This document shows, piece by piece, positions 1-9,496 of a DNA stretch of 64,000 nt. A program made the translations under genes and the position numbers. Numbering within the stretch: position 1 is the first letter of the stretch; each line of letters begins with the position of its first letter. Source of the DNA: Chromohalobacter israelensis (lineage in GTDB: Bacteria > Pseudomonadota > Gammaproteobacteria > Pseudomonadales > Halomonadaceae); assembly GCA_000761475.1 (NCBI GenBank), contig JQNW01000005.1, positions 1 to 64,000 on the forward strand. The letters are read 5' to 3'. Below the pieces are notes generated by a model that was given only the letters and a program-made list of their open reading frames with translations, was not told where the DNA came from and searched no databases.

Positions 1-53
1 TCGGGAACAGCGCCAGTCTGGCGCTGCGCGCCATGCCTGGCGCACAACGAAAA

Positions 54-81
54 CGGCCCATCGGCGTCTGCCGATGGGCCG
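54..81 (-). terminator. Rho-independent terminator of the chemoreceptor gene
   Basis: A perfect 12-bp stem (arms 54-65 and 70-81) with a GTCT loop. Read on the minus strand it is followed by TTTT (bases 53-50). It lies 22 bases past the stop codon of the chemoreceptor gene. A second small inverted repeat (arms CAGCGCCA 8-15 and TGGCGCTG 19-26) lies nearer the window edge and has no T tract. Confidence 0.85.
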
Positions 82-103
82 CGATGACACGGTTCCGTAT
101 CGA

Positions 104-1945
104 TCAGGACTGAGGAAGCGCCGGGCGCGTCTGCGCGTGTCCGTCCTCACGCAGATTGAAGCGCCCCACCACCTCGGCCAGCCGCGCTGCCTGATCGCGC
201 ATCTGCTCGGCTGCCACGGTGGATTCCTCGACCATGGAGGCATTGTGCTGGGTCATTTGGTCCAGGTCGTTGACGGCCTGGTTGACCTGGGTCACGCCCT
301 GACTCTGCTCTTGCGTGGCGGCATTGATCTCGGCCAGCACATCGGAGACGCGGGCCACGGCAGTGACGATTTCCTGCATGCTGTCTCCCGCCGTGCGCAC
401 CAGGTCAGTGCCTTCGCGGGTCTGGGCCACCGAGGTGTCGATCAGCTTCTTGATGTCGGCGGCCGCCGACGCCGAGCGACTGGCCAACTGACGAACCTCG
501 CCGGCGACCACCGCGAACCCGCGTCCCTGCTCACCGGCGCGCGCCGCCTCGACCGAGGCGTTGAGGGCCAGCAGGTTGGTCTGGAAGGCGATTTCATCGA
601 TCAGACGCACGATGTCGGAGATCTGGGTCGTCTGTGCATCCACCGCTTCCATGGTATTCACGGCCTGGCGGGCGATCTCGCCCCCCCGGTTGGCGGCACT
701 CGTGGCCTCCTGGGAAAGCTGATCCGCCTGGCGCGCCGACTGGGCGGTATTTTCCACCGTGCTGGCGATCTGCTCCATGGCGGTGGAGGTTTCCTGGAGG
801 TTGGAGGCGGCCTGCTCCGTCCGCCGCGACAGATCCTGGCTGCCATTGGCGATTTCGCTGGAGGCCTCGTTCACCGAGGAACTGCTGGCACGTACCTCGA
901 GCAGCACGTCGTTGACGGTATCCGCGAAGCCATTGAACCCCTGGGCGATCTGCGCCACCTCGTCGCGGCCGTCTATTTCCAGGCGACGCGTCAGATCGCC
1001 TTCGCCGGAGGCGATATCGAACATGGCATCCCGTGCCTGACGCAGGCGGCGGAAGATGGGAGACAACAACGTCCACAGCAACAAGGCGGCGATCAAGCCG
1101 GACAGCACCATGGCCACCAGCGTGGAGTGCAACACGCCCTGCACCCCGGCATTGGCCTCGGCCTGATCCAGCGCGATCAGCAGACGCCAGTTGGTCCCGG
1201 GCACGGGAACGCCATAGAGCAGCACGTCACGCCCTTCGATGACCGTTTCGCGCGGTTCTCCATCATCGATCAGCGTATCCAGCCATGCCGGCGTGAGCGT
1301 CTCGTCCAGCGCCGACGCGGATTCCAGCATCAGGTCGGCGTCGCGATAGGCGACGATATTGTCGTCACGGTTCACGAGCATCGCGAAGCTGCTCGGCGTG
1401 GGGTGGATCGAAGTCACATTGTCAGTCACATCCGCCAGGCTCACGTCGGCACCGATCACCGCCCGGGTCTCGCCGTCTTCGATGACCGGCGTAGTGAACG
1501 CGACCACCAGGCTGTCGGTCACCATGTCCAGGTAAGGCGGACTGACCACCGTATCGCCGGTCTCAACGGCCGATTGATACCAGGGACGCTGGGTGGGATC
1601 GTAATCCTCGGGGGGCTGCCAGTTATCGTTGGTGATCAGCCGCTTGTCCGGCAGGCCGACATAGACCTGACTGAAGCCGCCGGCCGCAGCGGTCTGTTGC
1701 AAGGCGGGAACGAAGTCGTCGTTGTCGAGCGCCGGAGGGAGCGCTTCGATCAAGCGTTTCTTGCTGGCCGCCCAATCCGCGATGGCATCGACATTGCCGC
1801 GTGCCACGGCGCTCAACATGTCGATATTGGTGACGCGCTGCTGCTGACTCACCAGCCAGTAGCTCACGCCACCGGTAACGGCCAGGGCGACCAGGATCAT
1901 GGCGACACAGGCCACCATGATCCGGGTGCGTAGCGATGTGAACAT
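104..1945 (-). CDS. Methyl-accepting chemotaxis protein with periplasmic Cache sensor
   Basis: A 613-residue transmembrane chemoreceptor that would signal through CheW/CheA to the flagellar motor. Residues about 8-30 form a first membrane helix. A periplasmic region of about 240 residues follows, with dCache-like features (the stretch with PTQRPWYQ and [11 protein letters not shown]). After it come a second helix, a HAMP segment and a long cytoplasmic coiled coil with the conserved hairpin tip ([17 protein letters not shown]). The ATG at 1945 gives an N-terminus that begins right at the membrane anchor ([10 protein letters not shown]). A GTG 15 codons upstream is possible but adds no recognisable sequence. 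The gene is monocistronic. Cache receptors commonly bind small organic acids or amino acids, but the ligand cannot be read here. Confidence 0.93.
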   Translation of the reverse strand: MFTSLRTRIMVACVAMILVALAVTGGVSYWLVSQQQRVTNIDMLSAVARGNVDAIADWAASKKRLIEALPPALDNDDFVPALQQTAAAGGFSQVYVGLPDKRLITNDNWQPPEDYDPTQRPWYQSAVETGDTVVSPPYLDMVTDSLVVAFTTPVIEDGETRAVIGADVSLADVTDNVTSIHPTPSSFAMLVNRDDNIVAYRDADLMLESASALDETLTPAWLDTLIDDGEPRETVIEGRDVLLYGVPVPGTNWRLLIALDQAEANAGVQGVLHSTLVAMVLSGLIAALLLWTLLSPIFRRLRQARDAMFDIASGEGDLTRRLEIDGRDEVAQIAQGFNGFADTVNDVLLEVRASSSSVNEASSEIANGSQDLSRRTEQAASNLQETSTAMEQIASTVENTAQSARQADQLSQEATSAANRGGEIARQAVNTMEAVDAQTTQISDIVRLIDEIAFQTNLLALNASVEAARAGEQGRGFAVVAGEVRQLASRSASAAADIKKLIDTSVAQTREGTDLVRTAGDSMQEIVTAVARVSDVLAEINAATQEQSQGVTQVNQAVNDLDQMTQHNASMVEESTVAAEQMRDQAARLAEVVGRFNLREDGHAQTRPALPQS

Positions 1946-2044
1946 AAATGAGTGCCTATCGTTGGGGGATGCCTCTTTTATTAACGGCACTCATGGGAAA
2001 AACTTTAAGCGCGATGATTCTTCATGTTCTTGCGAATCTTCGCA

Positions 2045-2479
2045 TCAACCGAGAGGCGGTCGAAACTTCTCGGCCAGGTCTTCTTCGCTGGCCCCGGAAA
2101 GATCCTTGTCCAGCGTATGGATGACACATTCCTGGGTGGGCTTGTCGAGCTTCTGCCGCAATAGCCCGAGGAAATGCGGCGCGGCGGCGATGATGAACTC
2201 ATCCGCCTTGCCTTGGGTGCGCGCCTGACGCATATAGTCCGCGACTTCCTTGGCGAAGAAGGCGGCATGTTTTTCCATCGTGGCGTCGTCATTGCCGGAC
2301 TGGCGAGGGGAGTGCGTGGCGCTATCGTCGGCCTCCCCCTTGCCGCCGGTGCGCAGGTCGCCGGTGTGCAGACGGCCCTCGGGGTGGACCAGGGTCTCGA
2401 CCTCACGCACGACACCTGCCTGGTGGGCGAAGATGCGTGCACGCGCGGCATTGGCAGTCACGATATAGCGCTTGTTCAT
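2045..2479 (-). CDS. Host-attachment family protein (Host_attach/baeRF-like)
   Basis: A soluble protein of 144 residues. It opens MNKRYIVTANAARARIF, the pattern of the bacterial family named after an Agrobacterium protein implicated in attachment to host cells. The middle carries a charged linker, and the C-terminal half (ADEFIIAAAPHFLGLLRQKL) resembles the eRF1-like fold of the same family. The start at 2479 is chosen because AAGGAG lies just upstream. A longer reading frame to 2608 lacks family similarity. The biochemical role is not established, and related archaeal/bacterial proteins are described as release-factor-like. It probably stands alone, divergent from the membrane protein at 2743. 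Confidence 0.75.
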   Translation of the reverse strand: MNKRYIVTANAARARIFAHQAGVVREVETLVHPEGRLHTGDLRTGGKGEADDSATHSPRQSGNDDATMEKHAAFFAKEVADYMRQARTQGKADEFIIAAAPHFLGLLRQKLDKPTQECVIHTLDKDLSGASEEDLAEKFRPPLG

Positions 2480-2742
2480 CCTTTTCTCCTTGGGCCGGGG
2501 CTCCCCCGGCGTCACTTGACGGATCGCGGAGCTTCCTGCTCCGCCTGGCCCACTAGCCACGGCGGGCAGCGGCCCTCTAAGCGTCGAAACCCGGCGAGCA
2601 TCTGTCAAACCCCGCGCTGTCGTGACACCGCGACGCTCGCGTGGCGAGATACCGATAGGTTCGCGCGGGGCGCAAACCTGCTAACATCCTGCGCCGAACG
2701 GGAACCACCGGCTTATGTGCGCCATCTGCCAGGGAGAGCGAT

Positions 2743-3237
2743 ATGCGCGACTTCATCATGATGCGTCGCCCGTTACCGCGACGGACGTTGATCTTTTCTC
2801 ATTGCCTGCTGCAACTCGGCCTCCTGCTGGCGGGCGGAGTGTGGCTATGGCGCCATTCGCCGAGTGTCAGCGGCGCATCCTGGCAGGCCAGCTGGCCCAT
2901 GATGGCGCTCGGCGGCGGTGCCTTGCTGCTCGCCATGGCGTTGTTGCGCCTGCTCGCCGAACTGTGGATGGCACCTCACCACATGCTGGCACGCCGCGGT
3001 GGTTTCGCCCCCGGCGATGTGATGACACGCGCCATCGACCGACGGCCGGCCATGCACGACCCGGAACAGTCCTGGATCGGCACGGCCAGGCCGCTCGACC
3101 CGGACGAGGGCGTGGTCGGGCAGGCCCGGGTGACGCAACCGCGACAGCCGTTGGCAGCGCGGCATGACACCACCTCGCGCCAGGACGCCGCCTCGCAGCG
3201 CGCCGATTCCGGCCAGCGTCAGGAGCCCACCCTCTAG
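2743..3237 (+). CDS. Hypothetical two-helix membrane protein
   Basis: 164 residues, with two predicted membrane helices (about residues 17-36 and 50-70) followed by a polar tail of about 90 residues rich in Q, R and D. The tail is probably cytoplasmic or periplasmic and disordered. A GGGAGAG ribosome-binding site precedes the ATG. I recognise no enzymatic motif and cannot assign a function. It converges on the aapP gene with 34 bases between the stop codons. Confidence 0.7.
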   Translation: MRDFIMMRRPLPRRTLIFSHCLLQLGLLLAGGVWLWRHSPSVSGASWQASWPMMALGGGALLLAMALLRLLAELWMAPHHMLARRGGFAPGDVMTRAIDRRPAMHDPEQSWIGTARPLDPDEGVVGQARVTQPRQPLAARHDTTSRQDAASQRADSGQRQEPTL

Positions 3238-3271
3238 GCAGGGTGGGCCCATCACCGGCGGCTCGTCTGGC

Positions 3272-4039
3272 TCAGTGCCCGAGAATCTGGCTGAGAAACA
3301 GCTTGGTACGCTCGGAACGGGGCTGGTTGAAGAACGTCTCCGGCGGGGCTTCCTCGATGATCTGCCCCTGGTCCATGAAGATGACCCGGTCGGCCACGGT
3401 CTTGGCGAAGCCCATCTCGTGCGTGACGCAGAGCATGGTCATGCCTTCGCGGGCCAGTTCGATCATGACGTCGAGCACCTCCTTGATCATCTCCGGGTCG
3501 AGTGCCGAGGTCGGCTCGTCGAACAGCATCACCTCGGGCCGCATGCACAGCGAGCGGGCGATGGCCACCCGCTGCTGCTGGCCGCCCGACAGCTGGCCGG
3601 GATATTTGTGAGCCTGGTCGGCGATCTGCACGCGCTCCAGATACTCCATCGCGGTCTTCTCGGCCTCGGCGCGCGGCTTCTTCTGCACCCAGGTCTGTGA
3701 CAAGCAGCAGTTCTCCAGCACGCTGAGGTGGGGAAACAGGTTGAAGTGCTGGAACACCATGCCCACGTTGCGGCGGATCTGCTCGATGCGCTTGACGTCC
3801 TGGGTCATGGGCACGCCATTGACCACGATCTCGCCTTGTTGATGGCTTTCCAGGTGATTGATGCAACGGATCAACGTCGACTTGCCCGATCCCGAGGGGC
3901 CGCAGATGACGATACGTTCGCCGCGGGCGACCGTCAGGTCGATATCGCGCAAGACGTGAAAGTCGCCGTACCACTTGTTGAGGCCGGTCATCTCGATCAT
4001 CGGCGTGTCGCCGTGTGAGGTCGCTGTCGCTTGGCTCAT
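3272..4039 (-). CDS. aapP: General L-amino acid ABC transporter, ATP-binding subunit
   Basis: A 255-residue ATPase of the polar amino acid uptake family. The Walker A motif GPSGSGKST, signature LSGGQQQR, Walker [10 protein letters not shown] and switch histidine (CVTHEMGF) are all intact. It would power import by the two permeases encoded just upstream (aapQ, aapM). It is the last gene of the aapJ-aapQ-aapM-aapP operon, with 47 bases after aapM. The short acidic N-terminal leader before [12 protein letters not shown] is usual for this subfamily. Confidence 0.96.
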   Translation of the reverse strand: MSQATATSHGDTPMIEMTGLNKWYGDFHVLRDIDLTVARGERIVICGPSGSGKSTLIRCINHLESHQQGEIVVNGVPMTQDVKRIEQIRRNVGMVFQHFNLFPHLSVLENCCLSQTWVQKKPRAEAEKTAMEYLERVQIADQAHKYPGQLSGGQQQRVAIARSLCMRPEVMLFDEPTSALDPEMIKEVLDVMIELAREGMTMLCVTHEMGFAKTVADRVIFMDQGQIIEEAPPETFFNQPRSERTKLFLSQILGH

Positions 4040-4086
4040 GATGCAGTTCCTTGGCGTTATCGTTATATCGATTCGGTCGGTGTGGT

Positions 4087-5196
4087 TCAGCTCGTGTGGC
4101 CCGTCTGCAGGCGCCTCTCGATGTACTGGCTATAGCGCGACATGCTGAAACAGAACACCCAGAACACCAGCGCGGCGAACACGTACCCCTCGGTGGCGAA
4201 CCCGAGCCAATCACTGTCGGTCAGCCCCGCGCGAATGATCGCCAGCAGGTCGAACAGCCCGATGATCAGCACCAGCGAGGTGTCCTTGAACAGCGCAATG
4301 AAGGTATTGACGATGCCGGGAATCACCAGTTTCAGGGCCTGGGGCAGCACGATCAGCCCCATGCGCTGCCAGTAGCCCAGCCCCAGCGCCTTGCCCGCTT
4401 CATCCTGCCCGCTGGGAATGGCCTGCAGCCCGCCCCTGACGACCTCCGCCATGTAGGCGCTCCAGAACAGCATGATGCCCACCAGCGCCCGCAGCAGCTT
4501 GTCGAACTCGACCTGGGTCGGCACGAACAACGGCAGCATCACCGAGGCCATGAACAGTACGGTGATGAGAGGCACGCCCCGCCAGAACTCGATGAACACC
4601 ACACTCACGGCACGCACGAACGGCAGGTTGGAACGACGGCCCAGCGCCAGCACGATGCCGATCGGCAACGAGCCGACGATGCCGATGGTGGCCACGGTCA
4701 GGGTCAGCATCAGACCGCCCCATTCACGGGTCGGCACGTACATCAGACCGAAGTGACCGCCGAGCAGCAGCACGTAGGCCGCTATCGGGAAGCCGATCAC
4801 GGCGATGACCGCGGCCCACCGCTTGCCCGGCACCCTGGGGATCGCCAGCCAGGCCAGCAGTCCCGCCATCAGGGCGAAGACGATATCCACCCGCCAGCGG
4901 GCGGCTTCGGGGTAGAAGCCGTAGATGATCGATTCGAAACGCGCGCTGATGAAGACCCAGCAAGCGCCCTCCCCGCTGCAGGCCTGGCGAGAGTCGCCGA
5001 TCCAGTCGGCCTGGATCAGTGCCCACTGTACGAACGGCCAGAGCCCCCAGGCCAGCAGCCCGATGGTGACCACCGTCACCACGCTGTTGATGGGGCCATT
5101 GAACAAGTTGCGATGGAACCACCGCCAAATGCCACGACGCGCATCCGGCGGACGCCGCGCTTCGATCATCTCATCACGCATGAATTCACCGGACAT
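4087..5196 (-). CDS. aapM: General L-amino acid ABC transporter, permease AapM
   Basis: A 369-residue inner-membrane permease. The N-terminal extension of about 40 hydrophilic residues and the extra periplasmic loop with a Cys pair ([14 protein letters not shown]) are typical of AapM/BztC-type proteins. The C-terminal half carries the transmembrane domain with the EAA-like ATPase-contact loop ([24 protein letters not shown]). The gene starts one base after the aapQ stop, so the two are translationally coupled. It pairs with AapQ to form the heteromeric channel. Confidence 0.95.
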   Translation of the reverse strand: MSGEFMRDEMIEARRPPDARRGIWRWFHRNLFNGPINSVVTVVTIGLLAWGLWPFVQWALIQADWIGDSRQACSGEGACWVFISARFESIIYGFYPEAARWRVDIVFALMAGLLAWLAIPRVPGKRWAAVIAVIGFPIAAYVLLLGGHFGLMYVPTREWGGLMLTLTVATIGIVGSLPIGIVLALGRRSNLPFVRAVSVVFIEFWRGVPLITVLFMASVMLPLFVPTQVEFDKLLRALVGIMLFWSAYMAEVVRGGLQAIPSGQDEAGKALGLGYWQRMGLIVLPQALKLVIPGIVNTFIALFKDTSLVLIIGLFDLLAIIRAGLTDSDWLGFATEGYVFAALVFWVFCFSMSRYSQYIERRLQTGHTS

Positions 5197-5197
5197 C

Positions 5198-6376
5198 TCA
5201 ACGCTCCTTGAGTAGCGTGCGCGCGTTATACATATTCATCAGCGCCGATACGATCAGGCTGATCGTCAGGTACACGGCCATGGTCATGGCCACGATCTCG
5301 ATGGCCTGGCCGGTCTGGTTGAGCGTCGTCCCCGCGAAGACGGCCACCAGATCGGGATACCCGATCGCCGTGGCAAGCGAGGAGTTCTTGATCAGGTTCA
5401 GGTATTGGCTCGTCAATTGCGGCACGATGACGCGCATCGCCTGCGGAATCACGACCTTGCGCAGCGTGATGGCCTCCGGCAGGCTCAGGGCGCGCGACGC
5501 CTCGACCTGACCGCTGGGCACCGACAAGATGCCGGAACGCACGATTTCCGCGATGAAGGACGCGGTGTAGATCGATAGCGCCAACCAGAGGGCGGCGAGT
5601 TCGGGAATCACCGTGACGCCGCCGCTGAAGTTGAAACCCTTGAGCTCGGGAATCGACCACTCGAGCGGCGCCCCCGTCAGCAGGAATACCGCCAGTGGCG
5701 TCCCGATGATCAAGCCCGCGCCCAGCCAATAGATCGGCAAGGCCTGGCCGGTCCGCGCCTGGCGGCGTTTCGCGTAGATGCCCAATGCGATCGCCGCGAC
5801 GATGCCCACCAGCAAGGCCCAGGGCGTGGCCGCGAAACCGCTCAACGGCTGCGGGTCGGGGATGACCAGGCCGCGCACGTTGATGAAGACCACTTCCATC
5901 AGGCTCAGGCTGTCACGCGGGCTGGGCAGCGCCTGCAGCACCGCGAAATACCAGAACAGGATCTGCACCAGCAGCGGAATGTTGCGGAATATCTCGACGT
6001 AGGCACCGGCCAGGCGAGCCAGCAACCAGTTCGGCGACAACCTGGCGATGCCGACCGCGAACCCGATGATCGTCGCCGCCACGATGCCCATTGCCGACAC
6101 CAGCAGCGTATTCAGCAGCCCCACCAGGAAGGTGCGGCCGTACGTACTGTCACCGGAGAACTCGATCAAGGTTTGCGGGATCGAAAAGCCCGCTCGTTCA
6201 TCGAGGAACCCGAAGCCGGTGGTGATGCCTCGGGCTTCGAGGTTCGCCATCGTGTTGCCGACGATGAAGGCGATCAACGCCACTAACGCCGCCAGCAACA
6301 CGCCCTGCAGCAATAAGGCACGAAACGTCGGATTACGCCACAACGCAACCCGATCGCCGGAAGGAGAACGCGACAT
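5198..6376 (-). CDS. aapQ: General L-amino acid ABC transporter, permease AapQ
   Basis: A 392-residue inner-membrane permease, the larger of the two channel subunits. It has an N-terminal hydrophilic leader (about 20 residues), a first helix, a long periplasmic loop containing FLDERAGFSIP, then the multi-helix domain with the ATPase-contact loop (EASRALSLPEAITLRKVVIPQAM). It is preceded by a double hairpin that separates it from aapJ, which would let the binding protein be made in excess over the membrane components. Confidence 0.95.
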   Translation of the reverse strand: MSRSPSGDRVALWRNPTFRALLLQGVLLAALVALIAFIVGNTMANLEARGITTGFGFLDERAGFSIPQTLIEFSGDSTYGRTFLVGLLNTLLVSAMGIVAATIIGFAVGIARLSPNWLLARLAGAYVEIFRNIPLLVQILFWYFAVLQALPSPRDSLSLMEVVFINVRGLVIPDPQPLSGFAATPWALLVGIVAAIALGIYAKRRQARTGQALPIYWLGAGLIIGTPLAVFLLTGAPLEWSIPELKGFNFSGGVTVIPELAALWLALSIYTASFIAEIVRSGILSVPSGQVEASRALSLPEAITLRKVVIPQAMRVIVPQLTSQYLNLIKNSSLATAIGYPDLVAVFAGTTLNQTGQAIEIVAMTMAVYLTISLIVSALMNMYNARTLLKER

Positions 6377-6406
6377 GTCGATCCTCTAATACACTGGCAC
6401 GAGAAG

Positions 6407-6461
6407 GCACCCCGCAGATCATGCGGGGTGCTGGGAGCGTGGGCGAAATACTCGCCCACGC
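6407..6461 (-). promoter_or_regulatory. Tandem hairpins between aapJ and aapQ
   Basis: Two perfect inverted repeats lie side by side. The first has arms GCACCCCGCA (6407-6416) and TGCGGGGTGC (6422-6431). The second has arms GCGTGGGCGA (6437-6446) and TCGCCCACGC (6452-6461). Both lie between the aapJ stop and the aapQ start. There is no long T tract, so mRNA 3'-end protection or partial attenuation that raises AapJ over the permeases is the likely role, as for other binding-protein operons. The role is inferred. Confidence 0.7.
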
Positions 6462-6528
6462 GGCGTACTTGAAGACCTCGGTACTCGACAGCGTCGGTAC
6501 TTAGAGATCCCGGTACTCACAGGCCGTA

Positions 6529-7557
6529 TCAGCGAATCGGCGGTGCATAGAGAATCCCGCCTTCGTTCCAGAGGGCGTTCATGCCACGCTGAATCTTCAG
6601 CGGCGAGTCTTCGCCCACGGTGGTCGCGAACACTTCGCCGTAGTTGCCGACGTTCTTGATGATGTTGTACGCCCAGTCGTTGGGCAGACCGAGTTGCTCG
6701 CCATAGTTGCCATCCTTGCCCAGCAGGCGTGCTACCCCGGGGTTGGGCGGGTTATCGCGCATTTCGTCGACGTTGTCGCTGTTAACGCCCATTTCCTCGG
6801 CGTTGACCATGGCGAAGATGGTCCACTGCACGATATCCAGCCATTGGTCGTCCCCCTGGCGCACCACCGGCCCCAGCGGTTCCTTGGAAATCAGCGTCTC
6901 GAGGATCTCGACGCTATCCGGTTCGGGCAATTGCAGGCGCAACGCGCTCAGCTGAGAAGTATCGGAGGTCAGCACGTCACAGCGCCCGTGAGCGAACCCC
7001 TGAGCGGTCTGGTCGGGCGTGTCGAACGTGACGGTCTTGATCTCGATATCGCGGGAGGGAAAGTAATCGGCCAGGTTCAGCTCGTGCGTGGTGCCGGACT
7101 GAATGCAGATGGAAGCGCCGTTGAGGCCTTCCAGGCTCTCGATATTCAGATCCTTGCTCACCATGAAACCTTGACCGTCGTAGAAGGTGGTCGCGGTGAA
7201 GTTCAGACCGAGAGAGTTGTCACGCGTCGCCGTCCAGGTCGTGTTGCGTGACAGCACGTCGATTTCGCCGGACTGCAGCGCGGTGAAGCGCTCCTTCGCG
7301 GTCAACGGGGTAAAGACGACGTTATCGGGATCGCCGAAGATCGCGGAGGCGATGCCCCGGCAGGTTTCCACATCGAGCCCTTGCCAGTTGCCGTCGGCAT
7401 CCGGTGCCGAGAACCCGGCCAGACCTACGTTGACCCCGCAATTGAGGTTGCCACGCTCCTTGACGTCGTCGAGGGTCGCCGCCTGGGAGGCAGTCGCGAA
7501 ACCACTGAGTAGCAGGGCAGCCGGAACGGCAACAATGAACTTGTTCTTATAAAGCAT
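6529..7557 (-). CDS. aapJ: General L-amino acid ABC transporter, periplasmic binding protein AapJ
   Basis: 342 residues. A Sec signal peptide (about residues 1-26, ending ATASQA) precedes a solute-binding protein of the family-3 fold. The motifs GNLNCGVNVGLAGFSAPD, DVLSRNTTWT and SICIQSGTTHELNLADYF are characteristic of AapJ/BztA proteins. It captures a broad range of L-amino acids in the periplasm and delivers them to AapQMP. It is the first gene of the operon, and GGAGCTT lies just before the ATG. The 125 bases upstream (7558-7682) are AT-richer than the surroundings and probably hold the operon promoter. Confidence 0.96.
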   Translation of the reverse strand: MLYKNKFIVAVPAALLLSGFATASQAATLDDVKERGNLNCGVNVGLAGFSAPDADGNWQGLDVETCRGIASAIFGDPDNVVFTPLTAKERFTALQSGEIDVLSRNTTWTATRDNSLGLNFTATTFYDGQGFMVSKDLNIESLEGLNGASICIQSGTTHELNLADYFPSRDIEIKTVTFDTPDQTAQGFAHGRCDVLTSDTSQLSALRLQLPEPDSVEILETLISKEPLGPVVRQGDDQWLDIVQWTIFAMVNAEEMGVNSDNVDEMRDNPPNPGVARLLGKDGNYGEQLGLPNDWAYNIIKNVGNYGEVFATTVGEDSPLKIQRGMNALWNEGGILYAPPIR

Positions 7558-7682
7558 GCAGAAGCTCCTTGCGTTTATTGTGGTGGCTTATACGAGAGCC
7601 ACGCATCACATTAGCAAAGAGCTTGCCATCCCAGCCAATATACCTAAGTCACGTGTCATTAACGCCTTTCACACGTTTCGCA

Positions 7683-8546
7683 TCACGCCGATAGTGCACG
7701 ACGCATGAACGGCGGCAGCGCCAATGCACCACGATGGGTCTCGACGCTGTAGTACTCGAGCGGGAATTCCACCGCGGCGGCATCCCGTTCGCGAAAGCGC
7801 GTCACGTCACTGCCCTTGCCGGCCAGAGTCGCGCTCCACCATCCGGAGGGGTAGACCGGCTGCGGGAACGGCAGCGTGGCGACGCTATCGAAGCCCGCGC
7901 GTTGCATGTCGGCGCGCAATTCGCGAATGATCGAGCCGGTGTGATACAGCGGCGACTCGCTTTGCTGCACCAGCACGCCGCCGTCGGCGAGCAGCCGGTG
8001 GCAACGCGTCAGGAAGTCGACCTCGAACAGTCCTTCCGCCGGCCCCACCGGATCGGTCGAGTCGATGATCATGACGTCGACGCTGCCTTCCGGCGCGCTC
8101 TCGACCCATTTGACACCGTCCTCGAACTTGAGCGTGGCGCGCGGGTCGTCGTTGGAAGCCGTCAACTCCGGGAAATAACGCTGCGAGGCGCGCGTGACTT
8201 CTTCATCGATATCGATCTGCACGACCTGCTCGACGCCGGGGTGCTTGAGCACCTCGCGCAGCGTCCCGCAATCGCCGCCGCCGATGATCACCACACGCTT
8301 GGGCGCGGCATGCGCGAACAGCGCCGGATGCGCCATCATCTCGTGATAGAGAAAATTGTCGCGCGTGCTGAGCATCACGCAGCCGTCGAGCACCATCAGA
8401 TTGCCGTAGGTCTCGGTCGCGTAGACCTCCAGGTGCTGATAGGGACTCTGCACCTCGTGCAGCTTGTCCTTGATCATGAGGGAAAAAGCACTGCCATGGC
8501 TGTCGAACACTTCGGTGAACCAGCCCTGATCGAGACGCTCGGTCAT
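7683..8546 (-). CDS. speE: Spermidine synthase (polyamine aminopropyltransferase)
   Basis: 287 residues. It transfers the aminopropyl group of decarboxylated S-adenosylmethionine to putrescine to make spermidine in the cytoplasm. The SAM-binding signature VVIIGGGDCGTLREVL and the substrate stretch DVMIIDSTDPVGPAEGLF are intact. The frame stays open far upstream to 9275, but family similarity begins at MTERLDQGW. GAGG eight bases before that ATG fixes the start at 8546; another ATG at 8561 is less likely. It is last in a minus-strand run behind hemE, a DCC protein and a VanZ protein, with 98 bases to the latter. Confidence 0.96.
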   Translation of the reverse strand: MTERLDQGWFTEVFDSHGSAFSLMIKDKLHEVQSPYQHLEVYATETYGNLMVLDGCVMLSTRDNFLYHEMMAHPALFAHAAPKRVVIIGGGDCGTLREVLKHPGVEQVVQIDIDEEVTRASQRYFPELTASNDDPRATLKFEDGVKWVESAPEGSVDVMIIDSTDPVGPAEGLFEVDFLTRCHRLLADGGVLVQQSESPLYHTGSIIRELRADMQRAGFDSVATLPFPQPVYPSGWWSATLAGKGSDVTRFRERDAAAVEFPLEYYSVETHRGALALPPFMRRALSA

Positions 8547-8644
8547 GGGAATCCTCGTCATCGCCCTAGTGAAAGCCCTCGAGGGGCCGGAGTCGCGGCG
8601 TTCACGGCCTGCCGCGAACGCACCGGAAAACCGCGCAACATAGC

Positions 8645-9013
8645 CTATCCGTGCGCAACAAGAAAGCGCCGCGGCAACAGCCAGCGGCAGGCTGCCACGG
8701 CGGCGAGCGCGCCCAGCGCATTGGCCAGCGCATCGGCGCCGTCGGCACCGCTGCGCCCCGGCACGCCCAGCTGCAAGCCTTCGACGAGAAGACCGTAACC
8801 GATGGCCAGGCCCAGCGCCGTCACCGCGCGCAGACCGCCCAGGCGCAGCAGCGCCGCCAACCCCGCATAGGCGATGAAATGGTTGAACTTGTCCCAGGGC
8901 AGCTCCTGGGGCATGTCCGCACCGGGGGTCAGGCTGCCCCAGGCGATCACGGCGACGCTGACGACGGCCAGCGCCAGGCACAGCAGGCGAAGATGACGCA
9001 GGGAGACACGCAT
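8645..9013 (-). CDS. VanZ-like family membrane protein
   Basis: 122 residues with about four membrane helices. The pattern of a Trp/Pro-rich first loop followed by DKFNHFIAYAGLAALL and a GLLVEGLQ helix matches the VanZ-like fold, found in teicoplanin-resistance VanZ and many proteins of unknown role. AGGAGC precedes the ATG. It begins three bases after the DCC protein stop, so the two are probably co-transcribed. No role in glycopeptide resistance should be assumed in a Gram-negative. Confidence 0.83.
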   Translation of the reverse strand: MRVSLRHLRLLCLALAVVSVAVIAWGSLTPGADMPQELPWDKFNHFIAYAGLAALLRLGGLRAVTALGLAIGYGLLVEGLQLGVPGRSGADGADALANALGALAAVAACRWLLPRRFLVAHG

Positions 9014-9016
9014 GAC

Positions 9017-9496
9017 TCACGCTCCTGATGATGAATGGACCGAGGCCGCGTCGTCGCTCGCCAGGGCACGGGGCAACGCCAGCCGTCGGCAGACCGACGC
9101 ATCCAGACGCGCCACCCAGTGCCCTTCGACCTCGCGCGACCAGTCGGTCGCCGGCGCCAGCCGATGCCGTCGGCGCCCGACGGCATGGTAGGCACCGTCG
9201 CGCCAGGCACGCGGCAACCAGCGCAGGCCCGCCAGGCCACGCCAGGGCCATCTCAGCCCTTGCGCCAGGCGCCACAGCGCCGCACTGTCGCGATGCAGCT
9301 CACCCTCGCGCACCAGCCAGACGCTATCGAGCTGGCCGGGGTCGACCCCGAAATGCTCGCCCAGGCGTCGGGCCGGCGCGTCGTGCAAGCTCGCCAGATA
9401 CACCGGCGCCCGCGCGTGGCGCAGCACGAAGTGTGCCGCACGCCGACACAACGGGCACTCGGCGTCGAGCACGAGCAGCATGGCACGTTCAGCCAT
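9017..9496 (-). CDS. DCC family thiol-disulfide oxidoreductase-like protein (DUF393)
   Basis: 159 residues. The N-terminus [20 protein letters not shown] holds the D-x-x-C-P-x-C signature of the DCC (DUF393) family, which has a thioredoxin-like arrangement. The later [20 protein letters not shown] stretch is also typical. The start codon at 9496 lies inside the end of hemE (8-base overlap), implying translational coupling. An ATG five codons downstream (MLLVLDAE) would be a minimal alternative. The substrate is unknown. Confidence 0.8.
   Translation of the reverse strand: MAERAMLLVLDAECPLCRRAAHFVLRHARAPVYLASLHDAPARRLGEHFGVDPGQLDSVWLVREGELHRDSAALWRLAQGLRWPWRGLAGLRWLPRAWRDGAYHAVGRRRHRLAPATDWSREVEGHWVARLDASVCRRLALPRALASDDAASVHSSSGA

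Noticed and set aside
74-1933. A 619-codon open frame on the plus strand opposite the chemoreceptor
   Set aside because: It is antisense to a complete chemoreceptor. Its His/Arg/Gly-rich translation is the usual by-product of GC-rich codon bias and matches no family.
8547-9275. A long N-terminal extension of spermidine synthase (open frame to 9275)
   Set aside because: The extension overlaps VanZ and DCC genes in other frames, and its sequence is not family-like; a good ribosome site precedes the ATG at 8546.
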